From Caldisericia bacterium (GTDB lineage: Bacteria; Caldisericota; Caldisericia; UBA6126; JAGPKI01), in assembly GCA_018054005.1 (NCBI GenBank), contig JAGPKI010000061.1, forward strand, positions 1-8,327: 8,327 nt of DNA, in the 5' to 3' direction. Within the stretch, counting starts at the first letter, position 1; each line of letters starts with the position of its first letter. The translations under genes and the position numbers were made by a program. The notes beneath the pieces were generated by a model, which did no database searches, was not told the origin of the DNA, and saw nothing but the letters and a program-made list of their open reading frames with translations. This document shows positions 1-7,300 of this stretch, in pieces.

Positions 1-530
1 ACAGTTTTGAATAGCTTTACGTCACTTCTTTCTTCCCATTCTTTTAATTCTCTTTTGTAAACAAGGTCATCAACTGTTCTTGCTCCATAAACAATCGCTA
101 TATCTTTATAATTATCTCGTAAATCTAAAACATTCCATATGACACATCTAACAGGAGCAAGGCCTATTCCTCCAGCTACAAAAAGTATATTCTTACCTTT
201 AAACTCTGAATCTACCGGAAAGTTATTACCATAAGGACCCCTAAACCCTACTGTGTCACCTACATTTAAATTACTAAGAGCTTTTGTTACTCTACCAATC
301 CTCCTAAAAGTGCATTCAATGTAGTCTTTCCTTGTTGGAGGAGAAGCTATACAAAAAGTAGATTCGCCTGCTGTAAACGCAGAATATAAACCAAATTGCC
401 CTGCTTTAAAATCGAACTTTTCACTATCCTCTTTATTTATAAATTCAAGCTTAAATGTCTTTGTATCATAAGTCTCATCAATAATATCTGTGATTTTCAT
501 TAAGTATGGTAAATAAATATTCTCTTCCAT
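1..530 (-). CDS. flxA: FlxA-like FAD/NAD(P)H-binding oxidoreductase subunit, 3' end cut by window edge
   Basis: The first 176 residues are visible and the frame is open to base 1. The protein begins MEENIYLPYLMKIT, typical of the family related to sulfhydrogenase gamma subunit, AsrB and PyrK. Residues about 5-105 form the ferredoxin-reductase-type FAD domain, with GQFGLYS, a flavin-binding ESTFCIASPP stretch (about 55-64) and GPYGNNFP (about 98-105). The nucleotide-binding domain begins near residue 112 with FVAGGIGLAPVR, the GGxGxAPxR signature. By family knowledge it oxidises NADH and passes electrons through FAD to the partner iron-sulfur subunits in the cytoplasm. The usual C-terminal part, which in relatives carries a [2Fe-2S] cysteine group, lies outside the window. 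The ATG at 530 is preceded in frame by a stop codon and follows flxB by 23 bases, so it is the natural start. The Flx assignment rests on both sequence and operon context; AsrB or a PyrK-like subunit is the alternative. Confidence 0.85.
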   Translation of the reverse strand, partial: MEENIYLPYLMKITDIIDETYDTKTFKLEFINKEDSEKFDFKAGQFGLYSAFTAGESTFCIASPPTRKDYIECTFRRIGRVTKALSNLNVGDTVGFRGPYGNNFPVDSEFKGKNILFVAGGIGLAPVRCVIWNVLDLRDNYKDIAIVYGARTVDDLVYKRELKEWEERSDVKLFKT

Positions 531-545
531 CTTCTGTTATTATAA

Positions 546-553
546 CCCCCTTT
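546..553 (-). promoter_or_regulatory. Probable ribosome binding site of flxA
   Basis: The purine run AAAGGGGG lies immediately before the flxB stop codon is completed on the minus strand. It ends 15 bases before the ATG at 530, longer than the usual 5-9. No better site lies closer; the only nearer purines are ACAGAAG. The next in-frame ATG (498-500) has no better site and would remove the conserved YLP start of the family, so the upstream ATG is kept. Confidence 0.4.
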
Positions 554-1600
554 TTAATCCTTTTTCGCTGTTTCTAAAGAAGAATTTGCAGAAGAAATAG
601 TACTCAAAACCTCTGATATATTTATACCAGCTCCACAAACCCTACTGCATCTTCCACAACCTGTGCATGAAACATCAGAAAAAAGGTCAACATAATAACT
701 ATATTTATGAGCTATTCTTTGCCTATATCTTTGGAAATATAATTCTCTTGGATTATGCCCTGATGCGTGCAGGGTAAATACCGGTAGAGTGCAAGCATCC
801 CAGTTTTTCGTTCTGATACCTTTCCACATTGACGCAATATCAGTAATATCAAAACAATGACAGGTTGGACAAACAAAAGTACACGCAGCACAACTCCAAC
901 AATTTTCGGTCATTTTCTTCCATAAAGGATCTTCAAAGTTTTCCTCAATCCACTTTTTAACTTTATTCTTATCAAACTTTACCTTTATATCTTTGTCTGT
1001 TATTTTAGGAAAATTCTTGTCAATATTAACTTCTTGTACAAAAAAACTTTTATTTTCTTCTATAAACTTTTTTCCACTCTCGGATATACTCTTCACACGA
1101 AAAGCTTCATTGCTAACTCTTTCAAAAAGAATATCAGAACCCCTCTCCCCTCTTGGAGAATTTCCAACAGTGGTGCAAAAGCAATATTTATCGAATTCTT
1201 CACATGCAATAGTAATTATTAGAGAATTTTCTCTTCTCTTTAAGAAAAACTTATCGTTATAATCCCAGGAAAATAGTTTGTCCATTAATGGCATTGATGC
1301 AGCATCGCATGGATGTCCACCAAAAATAATAATTTTTTTATCTACTTCTGGGTCAATAAGTTTAACCTCGTCTTTTGAAACTGTATATTTTAGAATAGGT
1401 TCATACCTTGGGAATAAAGCTTCTTTAATTGAGTTAACTGTAATGAAATAGTCTAATGCGATCTCTGTTTCTCTATTTATTTTAGTAATATAGGGTGAGC
1501 CATCTTTAATTACTGGAGCAAAAACTTCTGTATTTTCCTTGCTTGAAAGATCTTTTAATAGATCTTTTATACTCTTATAGGTTATATATGTTTCTTTCAT
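554..1600 (-). CDS. flxB: FlxB-like 4Fe-4S dicluster subunit (sulfhydrogenase beta / AsrA-like)
   Basis: A 348-residue soluble protein. The N-terminal two thirds resembles the sulfhydrogenase beta/AsrA family, with GGHPCDAASMPLMDKLF at about 94-110 and a cysteine pair YCFC at 139-142 followed by GNSPRGERGSDI. The C-terminal third holds two ferredoxin-like motifs: C234, C237, C240, C244 with extra C247 and C249, and then C312, C315, C318, C322. In the second motif the residue after the last cysteine is glycine (CGAG) rather than the proline usual in such motifs. By family knowledge it relays electrons between the FlxA flavin and the rest of the Flx-Hdr complex. It starts 12 bases after flxC with a purine-rich GAGGGGG site about 8 bases before the ATG. 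FlxC has a parallel layout. The family is confident; the exact FlxB label comes from its position next to flxA. Confidence 0.83.
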   Translation of the reverse strand: MKETYITYKSIKDLLKDLSSKENTEVFAPVIKDGSPYITKINRETEIALDYFITVNSIKEALFPRYEPILKYTVSKDEVKLIDPEVDKKIIIFGGHPCDAASMPLMDKLFSWDYNDKFFLKRRENSLIITIACEEFDKYCFCTTVGNSPRGERGSDILFERVSNEAFRVKSISESGKKFIEENKSFFVQEVNIDKNFPKITDKDIKVKFDKNKVKKWIEENFEDPLWKKMTENCWSCAACTFVCPTCHCFDITDIASMWKGIRTKNWDACTLPVFTLHASGHNPRELYFQRYRQRIAHKYSYYVDLFSDVSCTGCGRCSRVCGAGINISEVLSTISSANSSLETAKKD

Positions 1601-1612
1601 TGTTCATCCCCC

Positions 1613-2482
1613 TCACTTAATAAACTCAGCTAAATCATTAGGATTAAAAACTGTTAAAGGTGGTTTTACTTCAGTATCAAAACCAGCTTCGTAATTGAAC
1701 TTTTCCCTAACCTCTTCCTGCAGGGTCCTATTCAATAGCATAAGTGGAATCCCAGCAGGACAAACTCTTTCACATTCACCACAATCAATACATCTTCCGG
1801 CAAGGTGGTACGCTCTTACAATATTCCAGGCAAAATTGCCTTTAGGGTTAGAACGAGGATCAATCCACTGTGGCATATTAAGGTCTACTATACACCGATT
1901 ACAATAGCATAAAGGACAAGCTTGTCTGCAAGCATAACACTTTATACATTTAGAAAACTGTTCTTCCCAGAATTTCCACTTTTCTTCTCTTGATAATTTA
2001 TTATATTCGGAAACATCCTCAAAACTTATTTTTTGATCTTTACTTAAAGTTTCATTGACTGCTTCTCCTAAAACAAAATCAGAAAGATGAGGGTTATGAA
2101 CTTTGCAGTACTTACACTTGCTTGAAAGTGAATCAAAGTCTGGTCCCTTACCTTTAACTACACCATTGCAACGCATTCCTATAATAAAAACCTTATCTTT
2201 AAAAATCTGGTTCTCCTGAATAAGGCCTATTATTGAACGAATATCGCATCCCTTTGCTACAATTCCAATTTTACCAATGTTGCGTGTTTCTTTTCTTTTT
2301 AGATAAGTGGAAAGGTTATTTACACAATATTTATCAAAAACAAGTTTTTCTGCTTCGGAATCATTTCTTACAAAAAGAGGTCTTGTTGAATTATTATTAG
2401 GATCAACTTTTTCATAGCCAATTATTATATCAACTTCACCTTTTGAAAGAAGTTCTTTTGCTTTATCAATCAATTCTTTCAT
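1613..2482 (-). CDS. flxC: FlxC-like 4Fe-4S dicluster electron-transfer subunit with FrhB/HydB-like N-terminus
   Basis: A 289-residue soluble protein. The N-terminal part contains AKGCDIRSIIGLI (about 76-88) and IGMRCNG (101-107), reminiscent of F420-reducing hydrogenase beta (FrhB) and HydB-type proteins, then a CKYC pair (123-126). The C-terminal half has two ferredoxin-like motifs. The first is C179, C182, C185, C189 followed closely by C192, C194 and C197; the second is C231, C234, C237, C241 followed by PAGIPL. It should bind at least two [4Fe-4S] clusters and act as an electron wire between FlxB/FlxA and FlxD-HdrA. No F420-specific function is implied. Its start is four bases beyond the flxD stop; the strong GAGGTGAGGTG site spans the end of flxD, suggesting translational coupling. 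The flxC name is an inference from gene order and domain content; a generic iron-sulfur protein is all that sequence alone proves. Confidence 0.8.
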   Translation of the reverse strand: MKELIDKAKELLSKGEVDIIIGYEKVDPNNNSTRPLFVRNDSEAEKLVFDKYCVNNLSTYLKRKETRNIGKIGIVAKGCDIRSIIGLIQENQIFKDKVFIIGMRCNGVVKGKGPDFDSLSSKCKYCKVHNPHLSDFVLGEAVNETLSKDQKISFEDVSEYNKLSREEKWKFWEEQFSKCIKCYACRQACPLCYCNRCIVDLNMPQWIDPRSNPKGNFAWNIVRAYHLAGRCIDCGECERVCPAGIPLMLLNRTLQEEVREKFNYEAGFDTEVKPPLTVFNPNDLAEFIK

Positions 2483-2486
2483 TTAT

Positions 2487-2924
2487 TCACCTCACCTCTA
2501 AATCGAGTTTTCGATAGTCATTGTAGGGTCCAAGCTTTCTAATCTTTTCAGTAACTTCATTTATAAGATCAGCAAACTTTTTACCCTCAGAAGCTGAACA
2601 CCAACTAAAAGTAACACGCTCTATATCCACGCCAACTTGGGAGAGAAGCCTTCTCATTACAATAAACTTTCTTCGTGCATTAAAATTGCCCTCATTGTAA
2701 TGGCAATCATTTGGATGGCAGCCTGAAATTATAATTCCATCTGCGCCGCTTTCGAATGTATGCACAATAAACATTGGATCAATTCTACCGGAGCATGGAG
2801 TTTTAATAATTCTAACGCATGGTTCATACTTAAATCTTGAAGTACCAGCAAGGTCAGCACCTGCATAGGTGCACCAATTACACACAAATGCAACAATTCT
2901 TGGTTCAAATGTGTCTTCGCTCAT
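2487..2924 (-). CDS. flxD: FlxD/MvhD-like [2Fe-2S] electron-transfer protein
   Basis: A 145-residue protein of the MvhD (FlpD) family, close to the usual length for a stand-alone copy. Visible signatures are FVCNWCTYAGADLAG (C15, C18), the cysteines C36 and C44 in the EPCVRIIKTPCSGR segment, and the hallmark GCHPNDCHYNEGN (C69, C74), with a further C109. In methanogens MvhD carries electrons from hydrogenase to HdrA; here no hydrogenase is present and the Flx subunits should be the donors. The gene lies directly between hdrA and flxC, which supports its role as the docking piece between the Flx module and HdrA. The ATG at 2924 is preceded by TAAGGAGAGAGAT, in which the ribosome binding site overlaps the hdrA stop codon, so the two genes are probably translationally coupled. 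Confidence 0.9.
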   Translation of the reverse strand: MSEDTFEPRIVAFVCNWCTYAGADLAGTSRFKYEPCVRIIKTPCSGRIDPMFIVHTFESGADGIIISGCHPNDCHYNEGNFNARRKFIVMRRLLSQVGVDIERVTFSWCSASEGKKFADLINEVTEKIRKLGPYNDYRKLDLEVR

Positions 2925-2934
2925 ATCTCTCTCC

Positions 2935-4917
2935 TTATAGTTCTGCTAAAGCATTTATTTCAGAATAAAGCTCTTCATCTGTAAATCCTTGAAGGTCAAT
3001 GCTTCGTGAAGGGCATGTCGGAGTACAGGTGCCGCAACCCGTACAAAGCCCAGGATTAACTTCTGCAACCTGCTTTATTAAATTCCCCTGTCTATCTTTT
3101 ATGTCTTTAAGAGTAATTGCTTTATACGGACAAATCCTTATACAATTCATACAGCCTGTACAGGTAATCTCGTTAACTTTGGATACAACTCCCTCTTTTT
3201 CAAATTCATCTTTTGATAGAAGACCTAAGACTTTTGCTGCAGCACCACTTCCTTCAGATACTGAATCAGGGATATCTCTTGGGCTTACACAAGCTCCAGC
3301 AAGATATATGCCTGCAGTTGAAGTTTCAACTGGTCTAAGTTTGGGGTGTGCTTCAGTAAGAAAGCCATACTGATCATATCCAATTCCCAATTTTTGAGCA
3401 AGTTCCTTTATTCCTTTAGGTGGTACCATTGCAGTAGCAAGTACTACTAGATCCGCTTTTATTTTAACTTGAGAGTTGGTAAGCGTATCAGCGCCTTCTA
3501 CAACAAGGTCTTCTCCATCCTTATAGACGGTTGATACCCTGCCTCTCAGGTATTGAGCCTCTTCTTCCTCTATTGCTCTTCTAACAAATTCTTCATAGTT
3601 TTTACCATTAGCTCTTATATCGATATAAAATACATATGCATTTCCTTTTGGAACTTTATGTCTGTACAGTATTGTCTGCTTGGCAGTATACATACAGCAA
3701 ATTTTCGAACAATATGGATAATAATGAGCTGGATCTCTCGAGCCAACACATTGGATGAAAACAACAGTTTCTGGTTTCTTGCCATCAGATGGTCTCTGCA
3801 AATCTCCAAGAGTGGGACCTGAAGCACAAACCATTCTTTCAAATTGTAAAGATGTAACAACATCAGCATATTTTCCATACCCGTATTCACCGAACTCAGA
3901 AGTAGGCATAATATCATAACCTGTAGCAACAATTATAGCTCCGATATCTTCTTCTATAATTTCATCTTTGTCTTCAAAATTTATACACTGTTTTGGACAA
4001 ACTTTTTGACAAATCTTACATCTTTTCCCACCAGATGTAAAATAAGTGCAATGTTCGACATCTATAACAGGCTTATTTGGAACAGCCTGAGGGAAAGGGA
4101 CATAAATTGCCTTTCTCTTACCTAAGCCCTGTTCAAATTCAGAAGGTACAGAAACAGGGCATTTGCTCCAGCAGATTCCACAACCAGTACACTCATTAGG
4201 ATTAACATACCTAGCTTTTTTCTTGATGCTTACTTTAAAATTACCAACAAAACCTGAAACTTTTTCAATCTCAGAGTATGTTACAATTTCAATATTTGGA
4301 TTTTGAGAAGCTTCAACCATTTTAGGGGTAAGAATACATTGAGAACAGTCAAGAGTAGGAAAAGTCTCATCAAGCATTGACATATGCCCACCAATTGATG
4401 GTTCCTTATCGAGAAGGATTGTTTTGATACCACCGTTCGCAATATCAAGTGCAGCTTGTATCCCTGCCACCCCTCCACCAATTACAAGAGCTTTTTTTGT
4501 AACAGGAATCTTTATATTTGTTAGAGGTTGATTCCTTTTAACTTTTTCAACCATCATTCGCACTAAATCTATTGCTTTTTTTGTAGCGTCCTCTTTATTA
4601 TTATGTACCCAAGAACAATGCTCCCTAATATTTGCCATCTCAAGCATATAAGGATTAAGACCTGCCTCGCTTGCTGCTCTTCTAAAAGTTACCTCATGCA
4701 TTCTCGGAGAACACGAAGCAACAACAACCCCTGTAAGTTTATATTCAACAATGGCTTTTTTAATCATATCCTGTCCAGGGTCAGAGCACATATACTTATA
4801 ATTTACTGAATAAACCACGCCAGGTATCTGCGCAGATGCTTGAGACACTTTTTCGACATCAACTGTTTCAGCAATATTAGAGCCACACCAACATACAAAG
4901 ACACCTATTCTTGCCAC
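2935..4917 (-). CDS. hdrA: HdrA, FAD-containing bifurcating subunit of heterodisulfide-reductase-like complex
   Basis: A 660-residue HdrA of normal full length. The N-terminal domain has CWCGSNIAETVDVEKV (C9, C11) and VASCSPRMHEVTFR (about 66-79). The FAD domain has a GGGVAGI dinucleotide loop (147-153), GGHM, and CSQCILTPKM (191-200), with cysteine where some methanogen HdrA have selenocysteine. An inserted ferredoxin domain carries C243, C246, C249, C253 and C290, C300, C303, C307. A CVGSRD (390-395) and CSKICC (403-408) region follows. The C-terminal ferredoxin domain has C586, C589, C592, C596 and C625, C628, C631, C635. By family knowledge its FAD splits electron pairs between ferredoxin and the HdrC-HdrB branch. 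The start is GTG with a good GAGAGGTG site six bases upstream. It sits between hdrB and flxD with gaps of 13 and 10 bases. Confidence 0.95.
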   Translation of the reverse strand: MARIGVFVCWCGSNIAETVDVEKVSQASAQIPGVVYSVNYKYMCSDPGQDMIKKAIVEYKLTGVVVASCSPRMHEVTFRRAASEAGLNPYMLEMANIREHCSWVHNNKEDATKKAIDLVRMMVEKVKRNQPLTNIKIPVTKKALVIGGGVAGIQAALDIANGGIKTILLDKEPSIGGHMSMLDETFPTLDCSQCILTPKMVEASQNPNIEIVTYSEIEKVSGFVGNFKVSIKKKARYVNPNECTGCGICWSKCPVSVPSEFEQGLGKRKAIYVPFPQAVPNKPVIDVEHCTYFTSGGKRCKICQKVCPKQCINFEDKDEIIEEDIGAIIVATGYDIMPTSEFGEYGYGKYADVVTSLQFERMVCASGPTLGDLQRPSDGKKPETVVFIQCVGSRDPAHYYPYCSKICCMYTAKQTILYRHKVPKGNAYVFYIDIRANGKNYEEFVRRAIEEEEAQYLRGRVSTVYKDGEDLVVEGADTLTNSQVKIKADLVVLATAMVPPKGIKELAQKLGIGYDQYGFLTEAHPKLRPVETSTAGIYLAGACVSPRDIPDSVSEGSGAAAKVLGLLSKDEFEKEGVVSKVNEITCTGCMNCIRICPYKAITLKDIKDRQGNLIKQVAEVNPGLCTGCGTCTPTCPSRSIDLQGFTDEELYSEINALAEL

Positions 4918-4923
4918 TTTCTA

Positions 4924-4931
4924 CACCTCTC
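4924..4931 (-). promoter_or_regulatory. Ribosome binding site that fixes the GTG start of hdrA
   Basis: GAGAGGTG begins at the last base of the hdrB TAG stop and ends six bases before the GTG at 4917. No in-frame ATG lies nearby upstream, and the residues that follow (ARIGVFVCWCG) match the HdrA family N-terminus, so GTG is the likely start. Overlap with the hdrB stop suggests coupled translation. Confidence 0.65.
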
Positions 4932-5809
4932 TAAATCAAATTATTACTTTCTAACAATGGAAAAGGAGAAACAAACAGTCTATCTAAAGCTAACTCTTTA
5001 GGATCAATTCCAAAAGATAGTCCTAAAAGTTGAGTATAATAAAAGACTGGTAAATTAAATTTCTCACCATAGCGTTGTTCTATAGCTTTCTGTCTTAAAT
5101 CTAAGTTCACATGACACAATGGACACAACACAGAAATAGCATTAGCTTCGACTTTTTTAGCCATTGATAAAATTTCATAAGTTAAATCATATACAACGTC
5201 CACTCTTGATATTGAGTAACTTGCTCCACAACATCTTGTTTTAAATGGCCAGTCAAGGACATCTGCGCCAGTAATGGAGATGAGTTTATCCATAATTGTT
5301 GGGTTCTCGGGGTCATCATATTGCATTAGTTTTTTAGGGCGTACTATTACACAACCATAATAACATACAACCTTTAATCCATTTAATTTTCTTACAACTT
5401 TATCTTGTAAATTTCCCAAACCATATTCATTCAAAAGAATTTCTGAAAAATGTTTTATATTGATATTTGGTGAAATATCATGACCTTCAAGTATTTTAGA
5501 GAGTTGTTCTGCTAATTCACCACCCTCAGAAATTACATTTCTTGATTCCTTAAGATGAGCTAAACAGGCAGGACATTGAACCATGATATCTTTTTTTATC
5601 TTATTAGCAGATTCGATTGTTAGGGCAGGCAGAGCAACTGATAAAAGCTTATCCTGAGGATGAAGTGCACTTGCTCCACAACAAGTCCAATCAGGTATTT
5701 CATCAATACCAAGATCTAAAAACTTAATAAGAGCATTTGTTGATATATTAAAATCTGGAGAGGTTGACTCTAACGAGCAACCTGGATAATATGCATAATC
5801 CATTGTCAT
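4931..5809 (-). CDS. hdrB: HdrB, disulfide-reducing subunit with two CCG domains
   Basis: A 292-residue protein with two complete cysteine-rich CCG domains. The first has C11, C43-C44-G45, then C79 and C82; the second has C149, C153, C193-C194-G195, then C229 and C232. The spacings (C-x31-CC-x34-C-x2-C and C-x39-CC-x34-C-x2-C) match the pattern that in methanogen HdrB holds two non-cubane [4Fe-4S] clusters at which the disulfide is reduced. There is no membrane segment, so the soluble HdrABC type applies rather than the HdrDE type. The gene begins at the base after the hdrC stop (TAAATG). A second in-frame ATG lies two codons in (5801-5803) and would also be served by the AAGGTG site, so the true N-terminus may be two residues shorter. 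The physiological disulfide in a bacterium lacking coenzymes M and B is unknown from the sequence. Confidence 0.93.
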   Translation of the reverse strand: MTMDYAYYPGCSLESTSPDFNISTNALIKFLDLGIDEIPDWTCCGASALHPQDKLLSVALPALTIESANKIKKDIMVQCPACLAHLKESRNVISEGGELAEQLSKILEGHDISPNINIKHFSEILLNEYGLGNLQDKVVRKLNGLKVVCYYGCVIVRPKKLMQYDDPENPTIMDKLISITGADVLDWPFKTRCCGASYSISRVDVVYDLTYEILSMAKKVEANAISVLCPLCHVNLDLRQKAIEQRYGEKFNLPVFYYTQLLGLSFGIDPKELALDRLFVSPFPLLESNNLI

Positions 5810-6376
5810 TTACACCTTTTCCTTTCTAATTCTATTTACTTTTTTATATACTTTTCTTACTTCTGAAACTCTTTTAGGAGTGGGCTTAAGACTAATCTTC
5901 TTCTTTAAAAGCATGAGTGGAAATAAATTAACATCCTTAAATAATTTACCTGAGCGTAGATTAAAATTTACAACCATTTCTGGTTCATATACTCTACCAA
6001 ATGAATAAATAGAACCAGAAAATGCTCTCTGAAAAGTATCTACATCACGGGCTTTCTCTGTAATTCCTTTCTTAACAGCCATTCTCCTAAATGCATCCAT
6101 AACACCTTTAATATCCACATCCTGCGGACAGCGAGTACTACAAGTATCACAAAAAACACAATACCATATAGTTCTTGAATTTAGAACTTTTTCCATAAGT
6201 CCCAGCTGACAGAAGCGAATAACTTGAGAGGGTGGTATATCCATAAGATAATTCATTGGACACCCTGCAGTACATTTGCCACACTGATAACACTTAGAAA
6301 CATCAATATTTTCTTCTTTTAAAAGCTCTTCCCTAAATTCCAAAAGGTTTGCATTTTTTGCTATATTTATAAGCAT
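5810..6376 (-). CDS. hdrC: HdrC, two-[4Fe-4S] electron-transfer subunit
   Basis: A 188-residue soluble protein with two classical ferredoxin motifs: C29, C32, C35, C39 (KCYQCGKCTAGCP) and C73, C76, C79, C83 (YCVFCDTCSTRCP). The spacing and the text between them (PPSQVIRFCQLGLMEKVL, ending in SRTIWYC) are standard for HdrC. It carries electrons from HdrA to HdrB. The basic C-terminal tail (rich in Lys and Arg from about residue 154) has no recognisable motif. The ATG at 6376 has an excellent AGGAGGGA site (6383-6390) six bases upstream. It follows htpX by 24 bases with no hairpin between them, and its stop abuts the hdrB start. No transmembrane helix is visible, which argues against a GlpC- or HdrE-linked membrane reductase. 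Confidence 0.93.
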   Translation of the reverse strand: MLINIAKNANLLEFREELLKEENIDVSKCYQCGKCTAGCPMNYLMDIPPSQVIRFCQLGLMEKVLNSRTIWYCVFCDTCSTRCPQDVDIKGVMDAFRRMAVKKGITEKARDVDTFQRAFSGSIYSFGRVYEPEMVVNFNLRSGKLFKDVNLFPLMLLKKKISLKPTPKRVSEVRKVYKKVNRIRKEKV

Positions 6377-6382
6377 AAATAA

Positions 6383-6390
6383 TCCCTCCT
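6383..6390 (-). promoter_or_regulatory. Strong ribosome binding site of hdrC
   Basis: AGGAGGGA lies six bases before the hdrC ATG in the 24-base gap after htpX. It is the clearest such site in the window, suggesting that translation of the redox operon is initiated independently of htpX even if the transcript is shared. Confidence 0.7.
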
Positions 6391-6400
6391 TTTAAATAAT

Positions 6401-7300
6401 TTATGAACTTTGTCTAACATATGCCATCTCTTTCAGGCGTTTAATTCTTTCTTCAATTGGTGGATGTGTTGAAAAGAGGGTTTTCACATCAATACCCTTA
6501 AAAGGTTCAGCAATATAAAGAGGCGCAACAGCATCATTACTTGTCTTTGAAATAACTTTAGTACCATAAATCTTCTCTAAAGCATTTGCCAAACCTAATG
6601 GATTGCGAGTAATTAGTGCTGCACTTGCATCTGCAAGATACTCCCTACTTCTTGAAAGTGATAACTGTATAAGTTTTGCTGCAATAGGAGCAAGAATTGC
6701 TAATAATAAACCAATCAAAACCAATATTACTCCGCCACCTTCTCTATCCCTGTCTCTTCCGCTCCACCAAAATGTCCTCCTAAATACCGTTGATAGAATT
6801 ATTATCATTCCTAATAAAACTGATACAATCGTTGCAAACATAATATCGTTATTCTTTATATGTGAGAGCTCATGGGCAATTACACCTTGAAGTTCCTCTC
6901 TGTTTAATATTTTTAAAAGCCCCTCATTTACCGCTATTTTAGCATTCTCTAAATTCCTTCCTGTTGCAAAAGCATTAGGCGACGGGTCAGGTACAACATA
7001 AATTTTTGGCATAGGTATTCCAGCTGCAATACATAATTCTTCAGTTACATTATAAAGCATTGGATATTCATCTCTACTAATTTCTCTTGCTCCTACAGAA
7101 GAAAGAACTACTTTATCTCCTGTATAAAAGCTAACAAGTGACATTGTCAGAGAAATTACAAATCCAAAGATTAATCCCCCTAAACCACTTCCAAACCAAG
7201 CAGAACCTATAAAGTAGCATATAAAAACAGTAAATATCGAAAATATTATTAGTAGAAAAAAGGATTTTCTTTTATTTTTTGCTATTTCATCATAAACCAA
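6401..7300 (-). CDS. htpX: HtpX-like M48 family zinc metalloprotease, membrane-bound
   Basis: A 299-residue protein of normal HtpX length. It has about four hydrophobic segments (near 14-32, 40-58, 155-173 and 190-210) and the zinc site HELSH (H143, E144, H147), with the third ligand probably E220 in SRSREYLAD. Conserved NAFATGR (109-115) and FSTHPPIEERIKRL (276-289) confirm the family. HtpX enzymes cleave misfolded inner-membrane proteins with the active site facing the cytoplasm. The reading frame can only begin near 7300 because a stop lies just upstream (7304-7306). The best start is TTG at 7300, giving MVYDEIAKNKRK, which matches the family N-terminus; the first in-frame ATG would delete two membrane helices. 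It overlaps the end of lemA by 11 bases, a common pairing. A short charged loop (GRDRDREGGG) separates helices three and four. Confidence 0.92.
   Translation of the reverse strand: MVYDEIAKNKRKSFFLLIIFSIFTVFICYFIGSAWFGSGLGGLIFGFVISLTMSLVSFYTGDKVVLSSVGAREISRDEYPMLYNVTEELCIAAGIPMPKIYVVPDPSPNAFATGRNLENAKIAVNEGLLKILNREELQGVIAHELSHIKNNDIMFATIVSVLLGMIIILSTVFRRTFWWSGRDRDREGGGVILVLIGLLLAILAPIAAKLIQLSLSRSREYLADASAALITRNPLGLANALEKIYGTKVISKTSNDAVAPLYIAEPFKGIDVKTLFSTHPPIEERIKRLKEMAYVRQSS

Noticed and set aside
993..1262. Overlapping plus-strand open frames opposite flxB
   Set aside because: They are antisense to a well-supported gene, low complexity, and have no recognisable motif.
2999..3373. A 124-codon open frame on the plus strand opposite hdrA
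   Set aside because: It lies wholly antisense to the strongly conserved C-terminal part of hdrA and its translation shows no domain; it mirrors codon bias of the real gene.
3615..3932. A 105-codon minus-strand frame inside hdrA
   Set aside because: Out-of-frame shadow of hdrA, which is continuous and conserved through this stretch; no frameshift is needed.
2935..4917. Possible selenocysteine in HdrA at the CSQCILTPKM motif
   Set aside because: The codons there read as ordinary cysteines and there is no in-frame TGA in the gene.
1..6376. Methanogenic archaeal heterodisulfide reductase or sulfur-oxidising sHdr cluster
   Set aside because: The neighbours lemA, htpX and bacterial-type glyA and the Flx subunits point to a bacterium, and none of the sHdr-specific partners (for example lipoate-binding proteins) is present.
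6603..6890. Plus-strand frame opposite htpX
   Set aside because: It is the complement of conserved HtpX sequence including the zinc site and hydrophobic helices; no independent evidence.
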